34,058 bases of DNA from Rhodocyclaceae bacterium (GTDB taxonomy: Bacteria; Pseudomonadota; Gammaproteobacteria; Burkholderiales; Rhodocyclaceae): the NCBI GenBank assembly GCA_020445785.1, contig JAGRFZ010000090.1:27383-61440 (forward strand), given 5' to 3'. The notes beneath the pieces were generated by a model that worked only from the letters and a program-made list of their open reading frames with translations, had not been told where the DNA came from and searched no databases. Below are positions 1 to 8,671 of this stretch, in pieces (position 1 is the first letter of the stretch; each line of letters opens with the position of its first letter). The translations under genes were made by a program, and so were the position numbers.

Positions 1-255
1 CTCAAGGCCACCTTCTTCGCGGTGATGGCCTCGTTCACCAATCTGGCCCTGTCCGCATCGCAGCTCGGCACCAAGTATCTCAACCAGATCTTCGTCGTGA
101 CGCGCGAGGTTCGCGACCCGGCCACGGCGGCAGTGGTCACGGCGGCCGACTACGGGGCGCTCGGCACGCTGCTGCTGACGGTCACCGCGCTCGGCCTGTT
201 GCTGCCGCTCGTGGCGATCGTTCTCACCCGACTGGTTGGCCTGCGCAGCGCCTGA
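1..255 (+). CDS. C-terminal end of a multi-spanning membrane transporter (partial)
   Basis: The reading frame is open from base 1 and stops at 255, so the N-terminal part lies outside the window. The visible 84 residues hold a hydrophobic stretch with small and polar residues (ATFFAVMASFTNLALSASQLG), a short loop, then a last membrane helix (roughly residues 53-78) ending in LVGLRSA. The first stretch resembles late helices of major-facilitator proteins of the folate/biopterin (BT1) type, but the piece is too short to fix the family or substrate. The next gene starts 161 bases downstream with its own ribosome site, so this is probably the end of a separate transcript. Confidence 0.6.
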   Translation, partial: LKATFFAVMASFTNLALSASQLGTKYLNQIFVVTREVRDPATAAVVTAADYGALGTLLLTVTALGLLLPLVAIVLTRLVGLRSA

Positions 256-416
256 AGTCCGTCGGCGGACCGCGGCCAATCGGTGGACGCGGCCCGGGCA
301 ACCGGACATGCCACCGGAACAATCCCGAATTTCGCAACAATAATTTGAGCCGATTCGCGTTTATCCCAGCGGCAACCCCCAGTACAGTGGCACCCGTGAA
401 CACACGGAAGCCCGCC

Positions 417-980
417 ATGTCCCTGCCCCGACACACCCGCTACGACCCGGTCGCCATCACGCTGCACTGGCTGGTGGCCATCGTGATCGTCTGCAACTTC
501 GCGCTCGGGGTCTACATGCACGAACTGCCGTTGTCGCCTTGGAAGCTGAAGATCTACTCGTGGCACAAGTGGGCCGGGGTGTCGGCGTTCCTGCTGGTCG
601 CGCTGCGACTCGCCTGGCGCCGATTTCACACGCCGCCGCCGATGCCCGAGTCGATGCCGGCATGGCAGCGCCAGTTGGCGCAGCACGGGCACCATCTGCT
701 CTACCTGCTGATGTTCGCGGTGCCGATCAGCGGCTGGCTGATGAGTTCGGCGCTCGGCGTCCAGACCGTCTATTTCGGCGCCCTGCCGATTCCGGACCTG
801 CTCGACAAGGACAAGGAACTGGGCGAAGTGCTGAAGCAGGTGCACGAGGCGCTGAACCTTGGCATGGCGGCAATCGTGCTCGGCCACGCCGGCGCCGCCC
901 TCAAGCACCACTACCTGGATCGCGACGACGTCCTGACGCGGATGCTGCCGTGGTCGAAAACCCCGAGGAATCCCCAATGA
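417..980 (+). CDS. Cytochrome b561 family membrane protein
   Basis: A 187-residue di-heme membrane cytochrome of the bacterial CybB/b561 type, which moves electrons from the quinone pool across the inner membrane. Four hydrophobic helices are visible. His17 (ITLHWLV), His50 (YSWHKW), His143 (QVHEAL) and His157 (VLGHAG) sit where the family places its heme ligands. I chose the ATG at 417 because GGAAG lies just upstream and because MSLPRHTRYDPVAITLHW is the usual family start; an in-frame ATG at 345 adds 24 residues without family character. Its TGA overlaps the ATG of the first YceI gene by four bases, so the two are translationally coupled. The b561-YceI pair is a recurrent bacterial arrangement, thought to link redox carriers with periplasmic isoprenoid binding. 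Confidence 0.93.
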   Translation: MSLPRHTRYDPVAITLHWLVAIVIVCNFALGVYMHELPLSPWKLKIYSWHKWAGVSAFLLVALRLAWRRFHTPPPMPESMPAWQRQLAQHGHHLLYLLMFAVPISGWLMSSALGVQTVYFGALPIPDLLDKDKELGEVLKQVHEALNLGMAAIVLGHAGAALKHHYLDRDDVLTRMLPWSKTPRNPQ

Positions 981-1525
981 AGAGATCCCTACTGGCTTGC
1001 CTGCTGGCAGTGACCCTGCCGGCTGCCGCTGGCGAATATTCGGGCTTTGCCGCTGACCAGAGCCGGGTGAGCTTCGTCTCCACCCAGATGAACGTGCCGG
1101 TCGAAGGCCGTTTCCAGCGCTTCGGCGGCGAGATCCACTTCGATCCGGCGACGCCGACCACCGGCAGCGCGCGCCTCGAGGTCGAGCTGCAGAGCATCGA
1201 CACCGGCCTCGAGGAGGCCGACGAGGAAGTGGCCTCGGCCGAATGGTTCGACATCGCCAAGCATCCCAAGGCCGTGTTCGAGTCGAGCGCAGTCGAAGCC
1301 CTCGGCGACCAGACCTACCGCATCCGTGGCACGCTGACGATCAAGGGCACGACCCGCGAGATCGCCACCGAAGCGCGCTTCGAGCCGGGCGCCATCGGCG
1401 CGTTCAGCGGCAGTTTCAAGCTGATGCGCTCCGACTACGCGATCGGCGAAGGCATGTGGAGCGACACCAGCGTGGTGGCGGACGACATCGAGATCCGCTA
1501 TCGCATCGCCGCCCCGGCCCAATGA
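977..1525 (+). CDS. yceI: YceI family periplasmic lipid-binding protein (first copy)
   Basis: A 182-residue secreted lipocalin-like protein. The leader MKRSLLACLLAVTLPAAA is followed by the YceI fold, with the diagnostic stretches SRVSFVSTQMNVPVEGRF, EWFDIAKHPKAVFES and GTLTIKGTTREI. YceI proteins bind long isoprenoid chains such as polyprenyl pyrophosphate or quinone precursors in the periplasm. GAGGA lies just before the start, which overlaps the cytochrome b561 stop as ATGA. A second YceI gene follows 35 bases later; the two copies differ clearly in sequence, so this is an old duplication or two subfamilies. Confidence 0.93.
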   Translation: MKRSLLACLLAVTLPAAAGEYSGFAADQSRVSFVSTQMNVPVEGRFQRFGGEIHFDPATPTTGSARLEVELQSIDTGLEEADEEVASAEWFDIAKHPKAVFESSAVEALGDQTYRIRGTLTIKGTTREIATEARFEPGAIGAFSGSFKLMRSDYAIGEGMWSDTSVVADDIEIRYRIAAPAQ

Positions 1526-1560
1526 TTTCCATCCCCCGTTAGACAAACCCAGGAGTCACG

Positions 1561-2130
1561 ATGAAACGCTTCGCCCTCGCAGGCCTGATCGCCACCGCAT
1601 TCGCCGCTTCCAGCTTCGCTGCCCCGGAAACCTACGACATCGACCCGACCCATACCGCGCCACGGTTCGAGTACAGCCACTTCGGCTACTCGACCCAGAT
1701 CCATCGCTTCGACAAGACCAGCGGCACCGTCACGATCGATCGGGAAGCCAAGACCGGCGCAGTGGACGTGACGATCGATGCCACCTCGGTCAATACCGGC
1801 TTCGACACCTTCGACGGACACATCCAGGAAAAGGACTTCTTCGATACGGCCACCTACCCGACGATCACCTTCAAGTCGACCAAGGTCACCTTCGATGGCG
1901 ACAAGCCGGCGACCGTCGAAGGCGACCTGACGATCAAGGGCGTGACCAAGCCGGTCACCCTGACCGTCACCAGCTTCCATTCGATGCCCCATCCCATCAA
2001 GAAGAAGGACGCGATCGGCGCCAACGCCACCACCCAGATCAAGCGTAGCGAGTTCAACGCCGGCAAGTATGCGCCCTATGTTTCCGACGACGTGACGCTG
2101 TCGATCGCACTCGAAGCGATCAAGCCGTAA
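1561..2130 (+). CDS. yceI: YceI family periplasmic lipid-binding protein (second copy)
   Basis: A 189-residue protein with a Sec leader ending near ASSFA/APETYDID and the YceI barrel signatures TYDIDPTHTAPRFEYSHFG, KDFFDTATYPTITFKST and GDLTIKGVTKPVTL. This copy is closer to the classical E. coli-type YceI than the upstream one. AGGAG six bases before the ATG supports the start. It is the last gene of the b561-YceI-YceI run; a perfect 12-base-pair hairpin begins six bases after its stop. Role as for the first copy: binding of an isoprenoid lipid in the periplasm. Confidence 0.94.
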   Translation: MKRFALAGLIATAFAASSFAAPETYDIDPTHTAPRFEYSHFGYSTQIHRFDKTSGTVTIDREAKTGAVDVTIDATSVNTGFDTFDGHIQEKDFFDTATYPTITFKSTKVTFDGDKPATVEGDLTIKGVTKPVTLTVTSFHSMPHPIKKKDAIGANATTQIKRSEFNAGKYAPYVSDDVTLSIALEAIKP

Positions 2131-2135
2131 GCATC

Positions 2136-2165
2136 GCCGGTTCCGGCGCCCGAGCCGGAACCGGC
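2136..2165 (+). terminator. Perfect 12-bp hairpin after the YceI genes
   Basis: GCCGGTTCCGGC at 2136-2147 pairs perfectly with GCCGGAACCGGC at 2154-2165 around a six-base loop. It starts six bases after the TAA of the second yceI gene and lies before the next gene. There is no T-run, so it may be a 3-prime stabilising hairpin rather than a classical intrinsic terminator. The remaining sequence up to 2317 shows nothing further that I can name. Confidence 0.55.
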
Positions 2166-2317
2166 CTGTGCCCCCGGCGCAGCCGCCTCCGTGGCCGCCG
2201 GGCCGATGCTGCACTGCCGCTAGCAGTTTTCGGAAACGCCGGTTATAACGCTCTCATCGGCAAGACTCCGTTGGTCCGGGCCTCACCCGAACCGACAAGA
2301 CGAGGAGCGGCAACCCC

Positions 2318-2515
2318 ATGAGAGAGACAGCGAAGGGCGGCATTCCGCAAGAGATGGTCGAGCGCCTGCAGGCCATGTCGCGGGGCCGCAGGATCATCCT
2401 CGCGGTGGTGGTGGTCTGGGCGATCCAGGCGATTCCCAAATGGGCCACGGCGATTTTGGCCGACGGCGAAACTTCCGCCCAGATCATGCAGTTCTTCATC
2501 CGCCCCCTCGCCTGA
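2318..2515 (+). CDS. Small single-span membrane protein of unknown function
   Basis: A 65-residue open frame with a strong ribosome site (GAGGAG at 2302-2307, ten bases before the ATG). It has a charged N-terminus (MRETAKGGIPQEMVERLQAMSRGRR), one hydrophobic helix (about residues 27-47, IILAVVVVWAIQAIPKWATAI) and a short C-terminal tail. I do not recognise a family. The ribosome site and clean membrane helix make it more likely real than chance, but nothing in the context tells its job. Confidence 0.55.
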   Translation: MRETAKGGIPQEMVERLQAMSRGRRIILAVVVVWAIQAIPKWATAILADGETSAQIMQFFIRPLA

Positions 2516-2641
2516 GGGCGGTCGTCCGCCAGGCCCCGGCCATCGGGCGCCTGCGACAGCCGCGGCACGCCGCGGCCGGATTCGTTCGACATCACGCATT
2601 TCGTCCCAGCGGCGCGGGCGTCCTGACCCGGCCAGACATCC

Positions 2642-3511
2642 ATGACCTATTCCATCATCGGCCGAGATCCCGCCAACGGGGAGCTCGGCATCGCCGTCCA
2701 GTCCAAGTTTCCCGGTGTCGGCAGCATCGTCGTCCACGCCAGCGCCGGCGCCGGCGCGATCGCGACCCAGGCCTTTGCCAATCCCGACCACGGCCAGCGT
2801 GGGCTCGAGCTGCTGGAGCGCGGAGCCAGCGCCGAAGAGACCCTCGCCATCCTGCTGCGGGGCGACGACCGCCGCGAGGAGCGTCAACTCGCGGTGATGG
2901 CCGAGCAGGGCCGCGCCTGCGCCCACACCGGTGCGCACGTGGATGCCTGGGACGGCTGGTCGGGTGCGGCGATCGGCGAAGACGCGGTCGCCAGCGGCAA
3001 CACCCTGGCCGGCGAAGCGGTCGTGACGCGGATGCTCGAGGCCTTCGAGGCCGCGCCGGGGGCGCTCGCGAGTCGGCTGCTGTGCGCCCTGGCCGCGGGG
3101 CGAGACGCCGGCGGCGAGCTACGTGGCCAGCAGTCCGCGGCGCTGCTGGTGGTCAAGCCGGGCGGCGGTTACGGCGGTCGCGACGGCCGTCACGTCGATG
3201 TGTCCATCTATGACCATGTGCAGCCGATCGACGAACTCGCCCGTTGCTACGAGCTGCACCGGCTCTCCTACTTTCCGTCGAACGAGGACGATCTGGTGCC
3301 GATCGACGAAGCCATCGCCCGCGAACTGAAGGCCGTCCTCGCAGCGTCGGGCTTTCGCCCCTTGCCGCCGGGCGCAATCTGGGACGAGGCCTGCATCGCG
3401 GCCATGGCGCGCTTCATGGGCGTCGAAAACTACGACAACCGGATTCGCGACGACGCCCGCATCGATCTCGAGGTGCTGGCCGACATCCGTCGCCGAAGAG
3501 CCCAGCGCTGA
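2642..3511 (+). CDS. DUF1028 domain protein, Ntn-hydrolase-like
   Basis: A 289-residue protein. Residues 1-220 match the DUF1028 family: it starts MTYSIIGRDPANGELGIAVQSKFPGVGS, continues with GAGAIATQAFANPDHGQRGLELL, and has the acidic, glycine-rich GGGYGGRDGRHVDVSIYDH segment. The family is usually described as Ntn-hydrolase-like; its substrate is not established. The C-terminal 70 residues (SNEDDLVPIDEAIARELKAVL to the end) resemble the small peptidoglycan-binding-like tail found on some members. The ribosome site is weak, but the N-terminus fits the family exactly. It lies 81 bases before purT with no obvious functional link. Confidence 0.88.
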   Translation: MTYSIIGRDPANGELGIAVQSKFPGVGSIVVHASAGAGAIATQAFANPDHGQRGLELLERGASAEETLAILLRGDDRREERQLAVMAEQGRACAHTGAHVDAWDGWSGAAIGEDAVASGNTLAGEAVVTRMLEAFEAAPGALASRLLCALAAGRDAGGELRGQQSAALLVVKPGGGYGGRDGRHVDVSIYDHVQPIDELARCYELHRLSYFPSNEDDLVPIDEAIARELKAVLAASGFRPLPPGAIWDEACIAAMARFMGVENYDNRIRDDARIDLEVLADIRRRRAQR

Positions 3512-3592
3512 CACGGGATTCGCGCGACGCAGCCGCCTGCGCATAGAATCGCGGCTTTCGCGCCCCTCCCGCGAGCCCATCAGGAGAAGCCC

Positions 3593-4789
3593 ATGAAGTT
3601 CGGAACCCCGCTGGCCGAGAGCGCCCTCAAGGTCATGCTGCTCGGCGCCGGCGAGCTCGGCAAGGAAGTCATCATTGCATTGCAGCGGCTCGGCGTCGAA
3701 GTCATCGCCGTGGACCGCTATGCAGGAGCGCCCGGCCATCAGGTCGCCCACCGCGCCCATGTCATCCAAATGTCGGACGGCGCTGCCCTGCGGGCGCTGA
3801 TCGAGCAGGAACGGCCCCATCTGGTGGTGCCGGAGATCGAGGCGATCGCCACCGAAATGCTCGAGCAAATCGAAGCGGAGGGCATCGCCGAGGTGATACC
3901 GACCGCGAGGGCCACGAGATTGACGATGAATCGCGAGGGCATCCGCCGATTGGCCGCGGAAGAACTCGGGCTGCCGACCTCTCCCTACCGTTTCGCCGCA
4001 TCGCACGACGAACTACGCGCCGCAGTGGCGGACATCGGTTTTCCATGCATCGTCAAGCCGGTGATGTCGTCGTCCGGCAAGGGGCAATCGATGCTTCGCG
4101 CCGAAGCCGATATCGCACCGGCATGGCAGTACGCTGCGAGCGGCGGACGCGTCGACCAGGGACGCGTGATCGTCGAGGGTTTCATCGACTTCGAGTACGA
4201 GATCACCCTGCTCACGGTGCGTGCGCGGGGCGAAGACGGGCAGATCGGCACCTACTTCTGCGAACCCATCGGCCACGTCCAGGTGGCCGGTGACTATGTC
4301 GAATCGTGGCAGCCCCAGGCGATGAGCGACGCGGCCAGGGCACGGGCCCGAGAGATCGCCGAGGCCGTGACCTCGAATCTCGGCGGGCGGGGGCTGTTCG
4401 GCGTCGAGCTGTTCGTGCGGGGCGACCAGGTCTGGTTCTCGGAAGTCAGCCCACGGCCCCACGACACGGGCCTCGTCACCCTCTGTTCCCAGCGCTTCTC
4501 CGAATTCGAGCTCCATGCACGGGCAATCCTCGGCCTGCCGGTGGACGTCGGCCTGCGCGAACCCGGCGCATCGGCGGTGATCTACGGCGGCGTCGATGCG
4601 CGCGGCATCGCCTTCGAAGGCGTGGCCGAAGCACTGGCGGTGCCCCGTTCCGACCTGCGCCTGTTCGGCAAGCCAGAAGCTTTCGTCAAGCGTCGGATGG
4701 GGGTCGCGGTGGCCAATGGCGACGACGTCGAGCAGGCGCGAACCCGGGCCAAGGAGGCCGCATCGAAGGTACGTCCGGTGACCGGCTGA
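3593..4789 (+). CDS. purT: Formate-dependent phosphoribosylglycinamide formyltransferase PurT
   Basis: A 398-residue cytoplasmic ATP-grasp enzyme that makes formyl-GAR from GAR, formate and ATP in purine synthesis, as the folate-independent alternative to PurN. The N-terminal domain has the nucleotide loop [13 protein letters not shown]. The ATP-grasp domain shows [20 protein letters not shown], the loop [12 protein letters not shown] and the metal-site region [24 protein letters not shown]. The length is close to E. coli PurT (392). AGGAG precedes the ATG. yjdF follows after 13 bases and may be cotranscribed. Confidence 0.97.
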   Translation: MKFGTPLAESALKVMLLGAGELGKEVIIALQRLGVEVIAVDRYAGAPGHQVAHRAHVIQMSDGAALRALIEQERPHLVVPEIEAIATEMLEQIEAEGIAEVIPTARATRLTMNREGIRRLAAEELGLPTSPYRFAASHDELRAAVADIGFPCIVKPVMSSSGKGQSMLRAEADIAPAWQYAASGGRVDQGRVIVEGFIDFEYEITLLTVRARGEDGQIGTYFCEPIGHVQVAGDYVESWQPQAMSDAARARAREIAEAVTSNLGGRGLFGVELFVRGDQVWFSEVSPRPHDTGLVTLCSQRFSEFELHARAILGLPVDVGLREPGASAVIYGGVDARGIAFEGVAEALAVPRSDLRLFGKPEAFVKRRMGVAVANGDDVEQARTRAKEAASKVRPVTG

Positions 4790-4802
4790 GGGCCGATTCG
4801 CG

Positions 4803-5450
4803 ATGAGCGCGCGCCCGCCCCTGCTGTTGCCGATCACCCTGGCCCTGGTCGTCGCACTGGCGGCGTCCGCGATCGCACCGTACGATCGACTGACCTGGCT
4901 GATGGAAGTCCTGCCGGTGATGCTGGTGCTGCCGGCACTCTGGCTCACGGCCCGCAGATTTCCGCTGACCACCCTGCTCTATCTGGGCATCCTGGCCCAT
5001 GCCCTGGTGTTGATTCTGGGTGGTGCCTACACCTACGCCCGCGTACCGCTCGGGTTTCAACTCGCGGATTGGCTGGATCTCGCGCGCAATCCCTACGACA
5101 AGATCGGTCATTTCTTCCAAGGGTTGGTACCGGCCGTCGCCGCGCGCGAGATCCTGATCCGCGGGCATTACGTAAACGGTGCGCGCATGACCGCATTTCT
5201 GGTGGTCTGCGTGGTGCTGGCGATCAGCGCCAGCTACGAGTTGATCGAATGGTGGGCTGCGCTGGCGATGGGTCAAGGTGCCGACGAGTTTCTCGGCACG
5301 CAGGGCGACCAGTGGGACACCCAGTCCGACATGTTCTGCGCCTTGCTCGGCGCGGCGACCACCCTCATCGTGCTCTCCCCGGCCCACGACCGGCAGATCG
5401 AGGCGCTCGCGGACGGGCGCCGGCCGGGCCGCGTGCCACAAGGATTTTGA
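4803..5450 (+). CDS. yjdF: DUF2238 inner-membrane protein YjdF
   Basis: A 215-residue integral membrane protein with about six hydrophobic helices. The conserved YjdF/DUF2238 motifs are all present: NPYDKIGHFFQGLVP, SYELIEWWAA and GDQWDTQSDMFCALLGA. The length matches E. coli YjdF (about 209). The molecular role of the family is unknown. It begins 13 bases after purT. Confidence 0.92.
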   Translation: MSARPPLLLPITLALVVALAASAIAPYDRLTWLMEVLPVMLVLPALWLTARRFPLTTLLYLGILAHALVLILGGAYTYARVPLGFQLADWLDLARNPYDKIGHFFQGLVPAVAAREILIRGHYVNGARMTAFLVVCVVLAISASYELIEWWAALAMGQGADEFLGTQGDQWDTQSDMFCALLGAATTLIVLSPAHDRQIEALADGRRPGRVPQGF

Positions 5451-5527
5451 TGCGGATTGCATGATCCGGGGGCGATCGTTGCGTATCATGGCGGCATAAC
5501 AAGCCGAAACAACCCCCGGAGTTCCCG

Positions 5528-6364
5528 ATGTGCCGCCTGTACCGCTTCTGCCTGGTCATCACGTTCTGCCTGCATCCCGCCATCGTGCGGGCCGAAATCT
5601 CGTCTGAAGCCGCAACCGAGTTGATGAATGTATCCGGCATGACGCGGCTCTTGCAGAGCCTGCCGAAACAGATGCAGGCCGGGTTTCTCGAGGGCCTGTC
5701 GGCCGGCACGAGCGAATTGGAACCGCAGCAACGGGCGCGGATCGAAGCGGCCGTGGTCGGTGCTTACTCGCCGGCCCGCATGCGATATTCCGTACGCGAC
5801 CGACTCCGACGGGGACTCGACGCGACACGCGTCGGAGACCTGATGCACTGGTATCGCGGCGAAATCGGCGCATCGATCACCCGGCTCGAGATCGCCACCC
5901 TCGCCGACGATCGCAGCAGCAAGCACATTCTCGCCGACAACGCCGAGCGGCTGGCGGGCATGCCCGCCACGCGGCGAGGCCTGCTGGAACGCGCGGTCGC
6001 GGCGTCCAGGGCCGTGCGCATGGCGGAGAATCTGGTCATCAACATGATCGCCGGGCTCGAATACGGCTCCCGCAGAGCCCGTGGCGAAGGCCCGGATTCC
6101 CCGAGCCTGGCGGAACTGCGCCAACAGCTGGAGATCAACCGCCCGGCCCTGGCTGAAGCGTTTTTGGAACTCTCGCTGGCGATCAGCGCGGAAACCTACC
6201 AGAGTCTTGCGGAAGACGAGCTGGCCGCCTACGTGGGATTTCTCGAGAGTCCCGCCGGCAGCCATTTCCACGAACTCGGCGTGGCCGCCCTCGACGCGGC
6301 ATTGCTCGATGCCGCGTGTCGGCTCGGGGAGCTCTTGCCCCTGGGCCCGGAGCAGTCGATCTGA
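5528..6364 (+). CDS. Exported DUF2059-like protein
   Basis: A 278-residue protein with a Sec leader (MCRLYRFCLVITFCLHPAIVRA, likely cut before EISSEA). The rest is almost wholly alpha-helical. The start of the mature part (AATELMNVSGMTRLLQSLPKQM) and a later stretch (YQSLAEDELAAYVGFLESPAGSHFHELG) resemble the two ends of the DUF2059 domain, which is widespread in exported proteobacterial proteins without known function. GGAG six bases before the ATG supports the start. The histidine kinase gene on the other strand ends eight bases past its stop, so the two genes converge. Confidence 0.7.
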   Translation: MCRLYRFCLVITFCLHPAIVRAEISSEAATELMNVSGMTRLLQSLPKQMQAGFLEGLSAGTSELEPQQRARIEAAVVGAYSPARMRYSVRDRLRRGLDATRVGDLMHWYRGEIGASITRLEIATLADDRSSKHILADNAERLAGMPATRRGLLERAVAASRAVRMAENLVINMIAGLEYGSRRARGEGPDSPSLAELRQQLEINRPALAEAFLELSLAISAETYQSLAEDELAAYVGFLESPAGSHFHELGVAALDAALLDAACRLGELLPLGPEQSI

Positions 6365-6371
6365 TTCGAGG

Positions 6372-7790
6372 CTACGCCGCCAGCGCCGAGGGCGGTTCGG
6401 CGTCCGCTGCCGGTGGCGCCGGCAGCATCACCTCGAGCACGGCGCCGGCTTCGTTGGGCAACGCCCGGATCGTGCCGCCATGCGCGCTGACGATTTCCCG
6501 GCAAATCGCAAGGCCGAGCCCCACCCCGCCGGCGCCGCTGCGGGTCTTGCTGCTCTGGACGAACTTCTCGAACACCGATTCGAGCTCGTCCTCGGGGATG
6601 CCGACCCCCTCGTCCGCGACACGCAGCGTGAATACCCGCCCGCTCGCATCCAGCGCGAGCCCCAGGGCAATCGATATGGTTCCCTGGTCCGGTGAATAAC
6701 GGAACGAGTTGGCGATCAGATTGCGGATGACCTGGGCGAGCCGCGTCTCGTCCAGCGGCACCAGCGGAAGGTCGTCGGCGGCGGCGATCTCGATCCGCAC
6801 ACCACGCTGACGCACCTGGGGCGCGAACTCCGCAGCAACGCGTTCCACCAGCGCCAGCGGATCCTTCGGCAGAATCCGGAATTCCATGCGTCGGGTCTCG
6901 AGCCGGGCCAGATCGAGCAGATCACCGAGCAGTGCGAGGAGGCCACCGGCGCTGGTGTGGATGCGCTCCAGATAACCTCGGATGCGGGGCTCGTTGCTGC
7001 GCGTGACACCGAGTTGGGCATAGGCCATGACCGCGTGCATCGGCGTGCGCAACTCGTGGGACATGTTCATCAGGAACTGGCTCTTGGCCGCGTTGGCGCG
7101 TTCGGCCGACAGCCGCGCGCATTCCTCGGCGCGCGCCAGGTCCCGCAATTCGATCTGCAACTGCAGGGAGCGGGCGCTGGCGCTGGCACTTTGGTGTCCG
7201 CCGACCAGCAACAACAGCAGGAAGAAGCCGAGCATGATCGTCAGCATGCGCGGGACATCTCCCGGCAGGACCGCAAAGCTGAACAAGGCGGGAACCAGCA
7301 TACATACGAGAAACACGGCGAAGGCGCGATAGAAGGTCACCTGGGACACCACCACCGCGGCGGACACGCCCATCAGCAGGCTCGCCAACACCGGCCGATA
7401 GCCGCTCGCCTCGGTCGGCATGTAGATCGCCGCCAACGAACCCCAGGCCAGGCCCGTGAGCGCCGACAGCGCCAGCGTCCAGTGTGCCCAGCGACGCGGG
7501 CGCGCCTCGGCTGCGGGATCGCGACGCCAGAGCCACATGACACCGAGTCGCACCGCGCTGACCGCCAGCATCGCCGCCAGCCAGTGGCGCAGATCCAGGC
7601 CACGCGGCAACATCGGCGTGAAATAGTGGACCGTGGCGAGCGCGGTGACGACGGTGCCGGCGACCATGGACGGCACGTTGCGCTGCAGTACGCGTACCTG
7701 GGCGTCGAGGATCTGCTCGTCCATTGCGGGCGGGACGTCGGATTCGGCCGACGGCCGAGGGTCATCCATGCAGGGTCGGGAAGTCGGCAT
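6372..7790 (-). CDS. Membrane sensor histidine kinase with six-helix input domain
   Basis: A 472-residue kinase. The N-terminal part carries about six membrane helices (starting at MVAGTVVTALATVHYF) and no large periplasmic domain, so it probably senses within or through the membrane. After a short coil come the phosphoacceptor box (MNMSHELRTPMHAVMAYAQ), the N-box RNLIANSFRYSP, the G1 box VADEGVGIPEDE, the F-box and the G2 box GVGLGLAICREI. No receiver domain is attached and no response regulator is adjacent, so its partner is elsewhere. The ATG at 7790 has only a weak ribosome site; ATG 7769 is an alternative. The open frame extends to 7871. Confidence 0.88.
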   Translation of the reverse strand: MPTSRPCMDDPRPSAESDVPPAMDEQILDAQVRVLQRNVPSMVAGTVVTALATVHYFTPMLPRGLDLRHWLAAMLAVSAVRLGVMWLWRRDPAAEARPRRWAHWTLALSALTGLAWGSLAAIYMPTEASGYRPVLASLLMGVSAAVVVSQVTFYRAFAVFLVCMLVPALFSFAVLPGDVPRMLTIMLGFFLLLLLVGGHQSASASARSLQLQIELRDLARAEECARLSAERANAAKSQFLMNMSHELRTPMHAVMAYAQLGVTRSNEPRIRGYLERIHTSAGGLLALLGDLLDLARLETRRMEFRILPKDPLALVERVAAEFAPQVRQRGVRIEIAAADDLPLVPLDETRLAQVIRNLIANSFRYSPDQGTISIALGLALDASGRVFTLRVADEGVGIPEDELESVFEKFVQSSKTRSGAGGVGLGLAICREIVSAHGGTIRALPNEAGAVLEVMLPAPPAADAEPPSALAA

Positions 7791-8024
7791 TGCCGCTTCT
7801 ACGGCACCTCGGCGGCGGCCTTGAATCGTCGGACCGAAAACGAAAAGCGCATTGGCGCAATCCGAGGGCATCCGTCACGGGTGCCTCCCGGCCGACTGTG
7901 GATCGACCCTAAAGTCGCGCGGGCTCGGGGCCGACAACATCGGCGAACCGCCGGCGCGCCGGAGACGCGGCCAGCGCGCCAACGCGCTCACCCGGGCGGC
8001 CGCGGCACCAACCACCGGAATCCG

Positions 8025-8552
8025 ATGAACACAGCAAACCCCTTCGCATCGGCGCCCCCCCCTTTCATCGACGTCGAGGCCTCCGGCCTCGGGCGAGGCA
8101 GCCATCCGATCGAGGTCGGCATCGTCCTGCCGGACGGGGCTCGCCACTGCTGGCTGATCCGACCGCCCGAGCATTGGTCCCACTGGGATCCCGCTGCGGA
8201 GACCATCCACGGCATCTCACGCGCACGACTGCACGCGCTCGGCCGTGCGCCGGCGGAGGTGGCCGAGGCGTTGAACGAGCATCTGGCCGGACACACCGTC
8301 TATTCCGACGCCTGGGGCAACGACATGCCCTGGCTGGCAAGACTCTTCGACGAAGCCGGACAGGTCCAGCGCTTCCGCCTCGAATCGGTTCGCGCCCTGC
8401 TCGCCGAAACCCAGGTGGCCTCTTGGCATCCGACCAAGGAAAACCTGCTGCGCCAGCTCTCCTGCGAACGCCACCGGGCCAGCAGCGACGCGATGGTTCT
8501 CCAGCGCACCTGGCTCGCGCTCTGCGCCGAGGCGCAGAGCGACGCCGCGTGA
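8025..8552 (+). CDS. DEDDh-type 3'-5' exonuclease
   Basis: A 175-residue exonuclease of the DnaQ/RNase T superfamily. Exo I is FIDVEASGL (Asp16, Glu18); Exo II lies in TVYSDAWGNDMPWL (Asp95 or Asp100); Exo III is the His150-x4-Asp155 pair in HRASSDAMVL. It is a stand-alone nuclease domain, shorter than polymerase epsilon subunits; whether it trims DNA or RNA cannot be told. The open frame runs far upstream, but the ATG at 8025 starts 15 residues before the catalytic Asp, as is usual. The gap before it (7791-8024) shows no other gene. Confidence 0.85.
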   Translation: MNTANPFASAPPPFIDVEASGLGRGSHPIEVGIVLPDGARHCWLIRPPEHWSHWDPAAETIHGISRARLHALGRAPAEVAEALNEHLAGHTVYSDAWGNDMPWLARLFDEAGQVQRFRLESVRALLAETQVASWHPTKENLLRQLSCERHRASSDAMVLQRTWLALCAEAQSDAA

Positions 8553-8671
8553 GCCACGGAGACACGGCCGGACGAATCCGTGACGAGCCTGCGATGCCGA
8601 CTCTGGCGGCACCTCGGCACGACGGCGACGCCCGCACGACACCACGACTCGTTCACCGCCCCGTCAGGTCA

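Noticed and set aside
360..388. Sigma-70 promoter TTTATC-N17-TACAGT before cytochrome b561
   Set aside because: Spacing is right, but the -35 match is only three of six; not reliable in this sequence.
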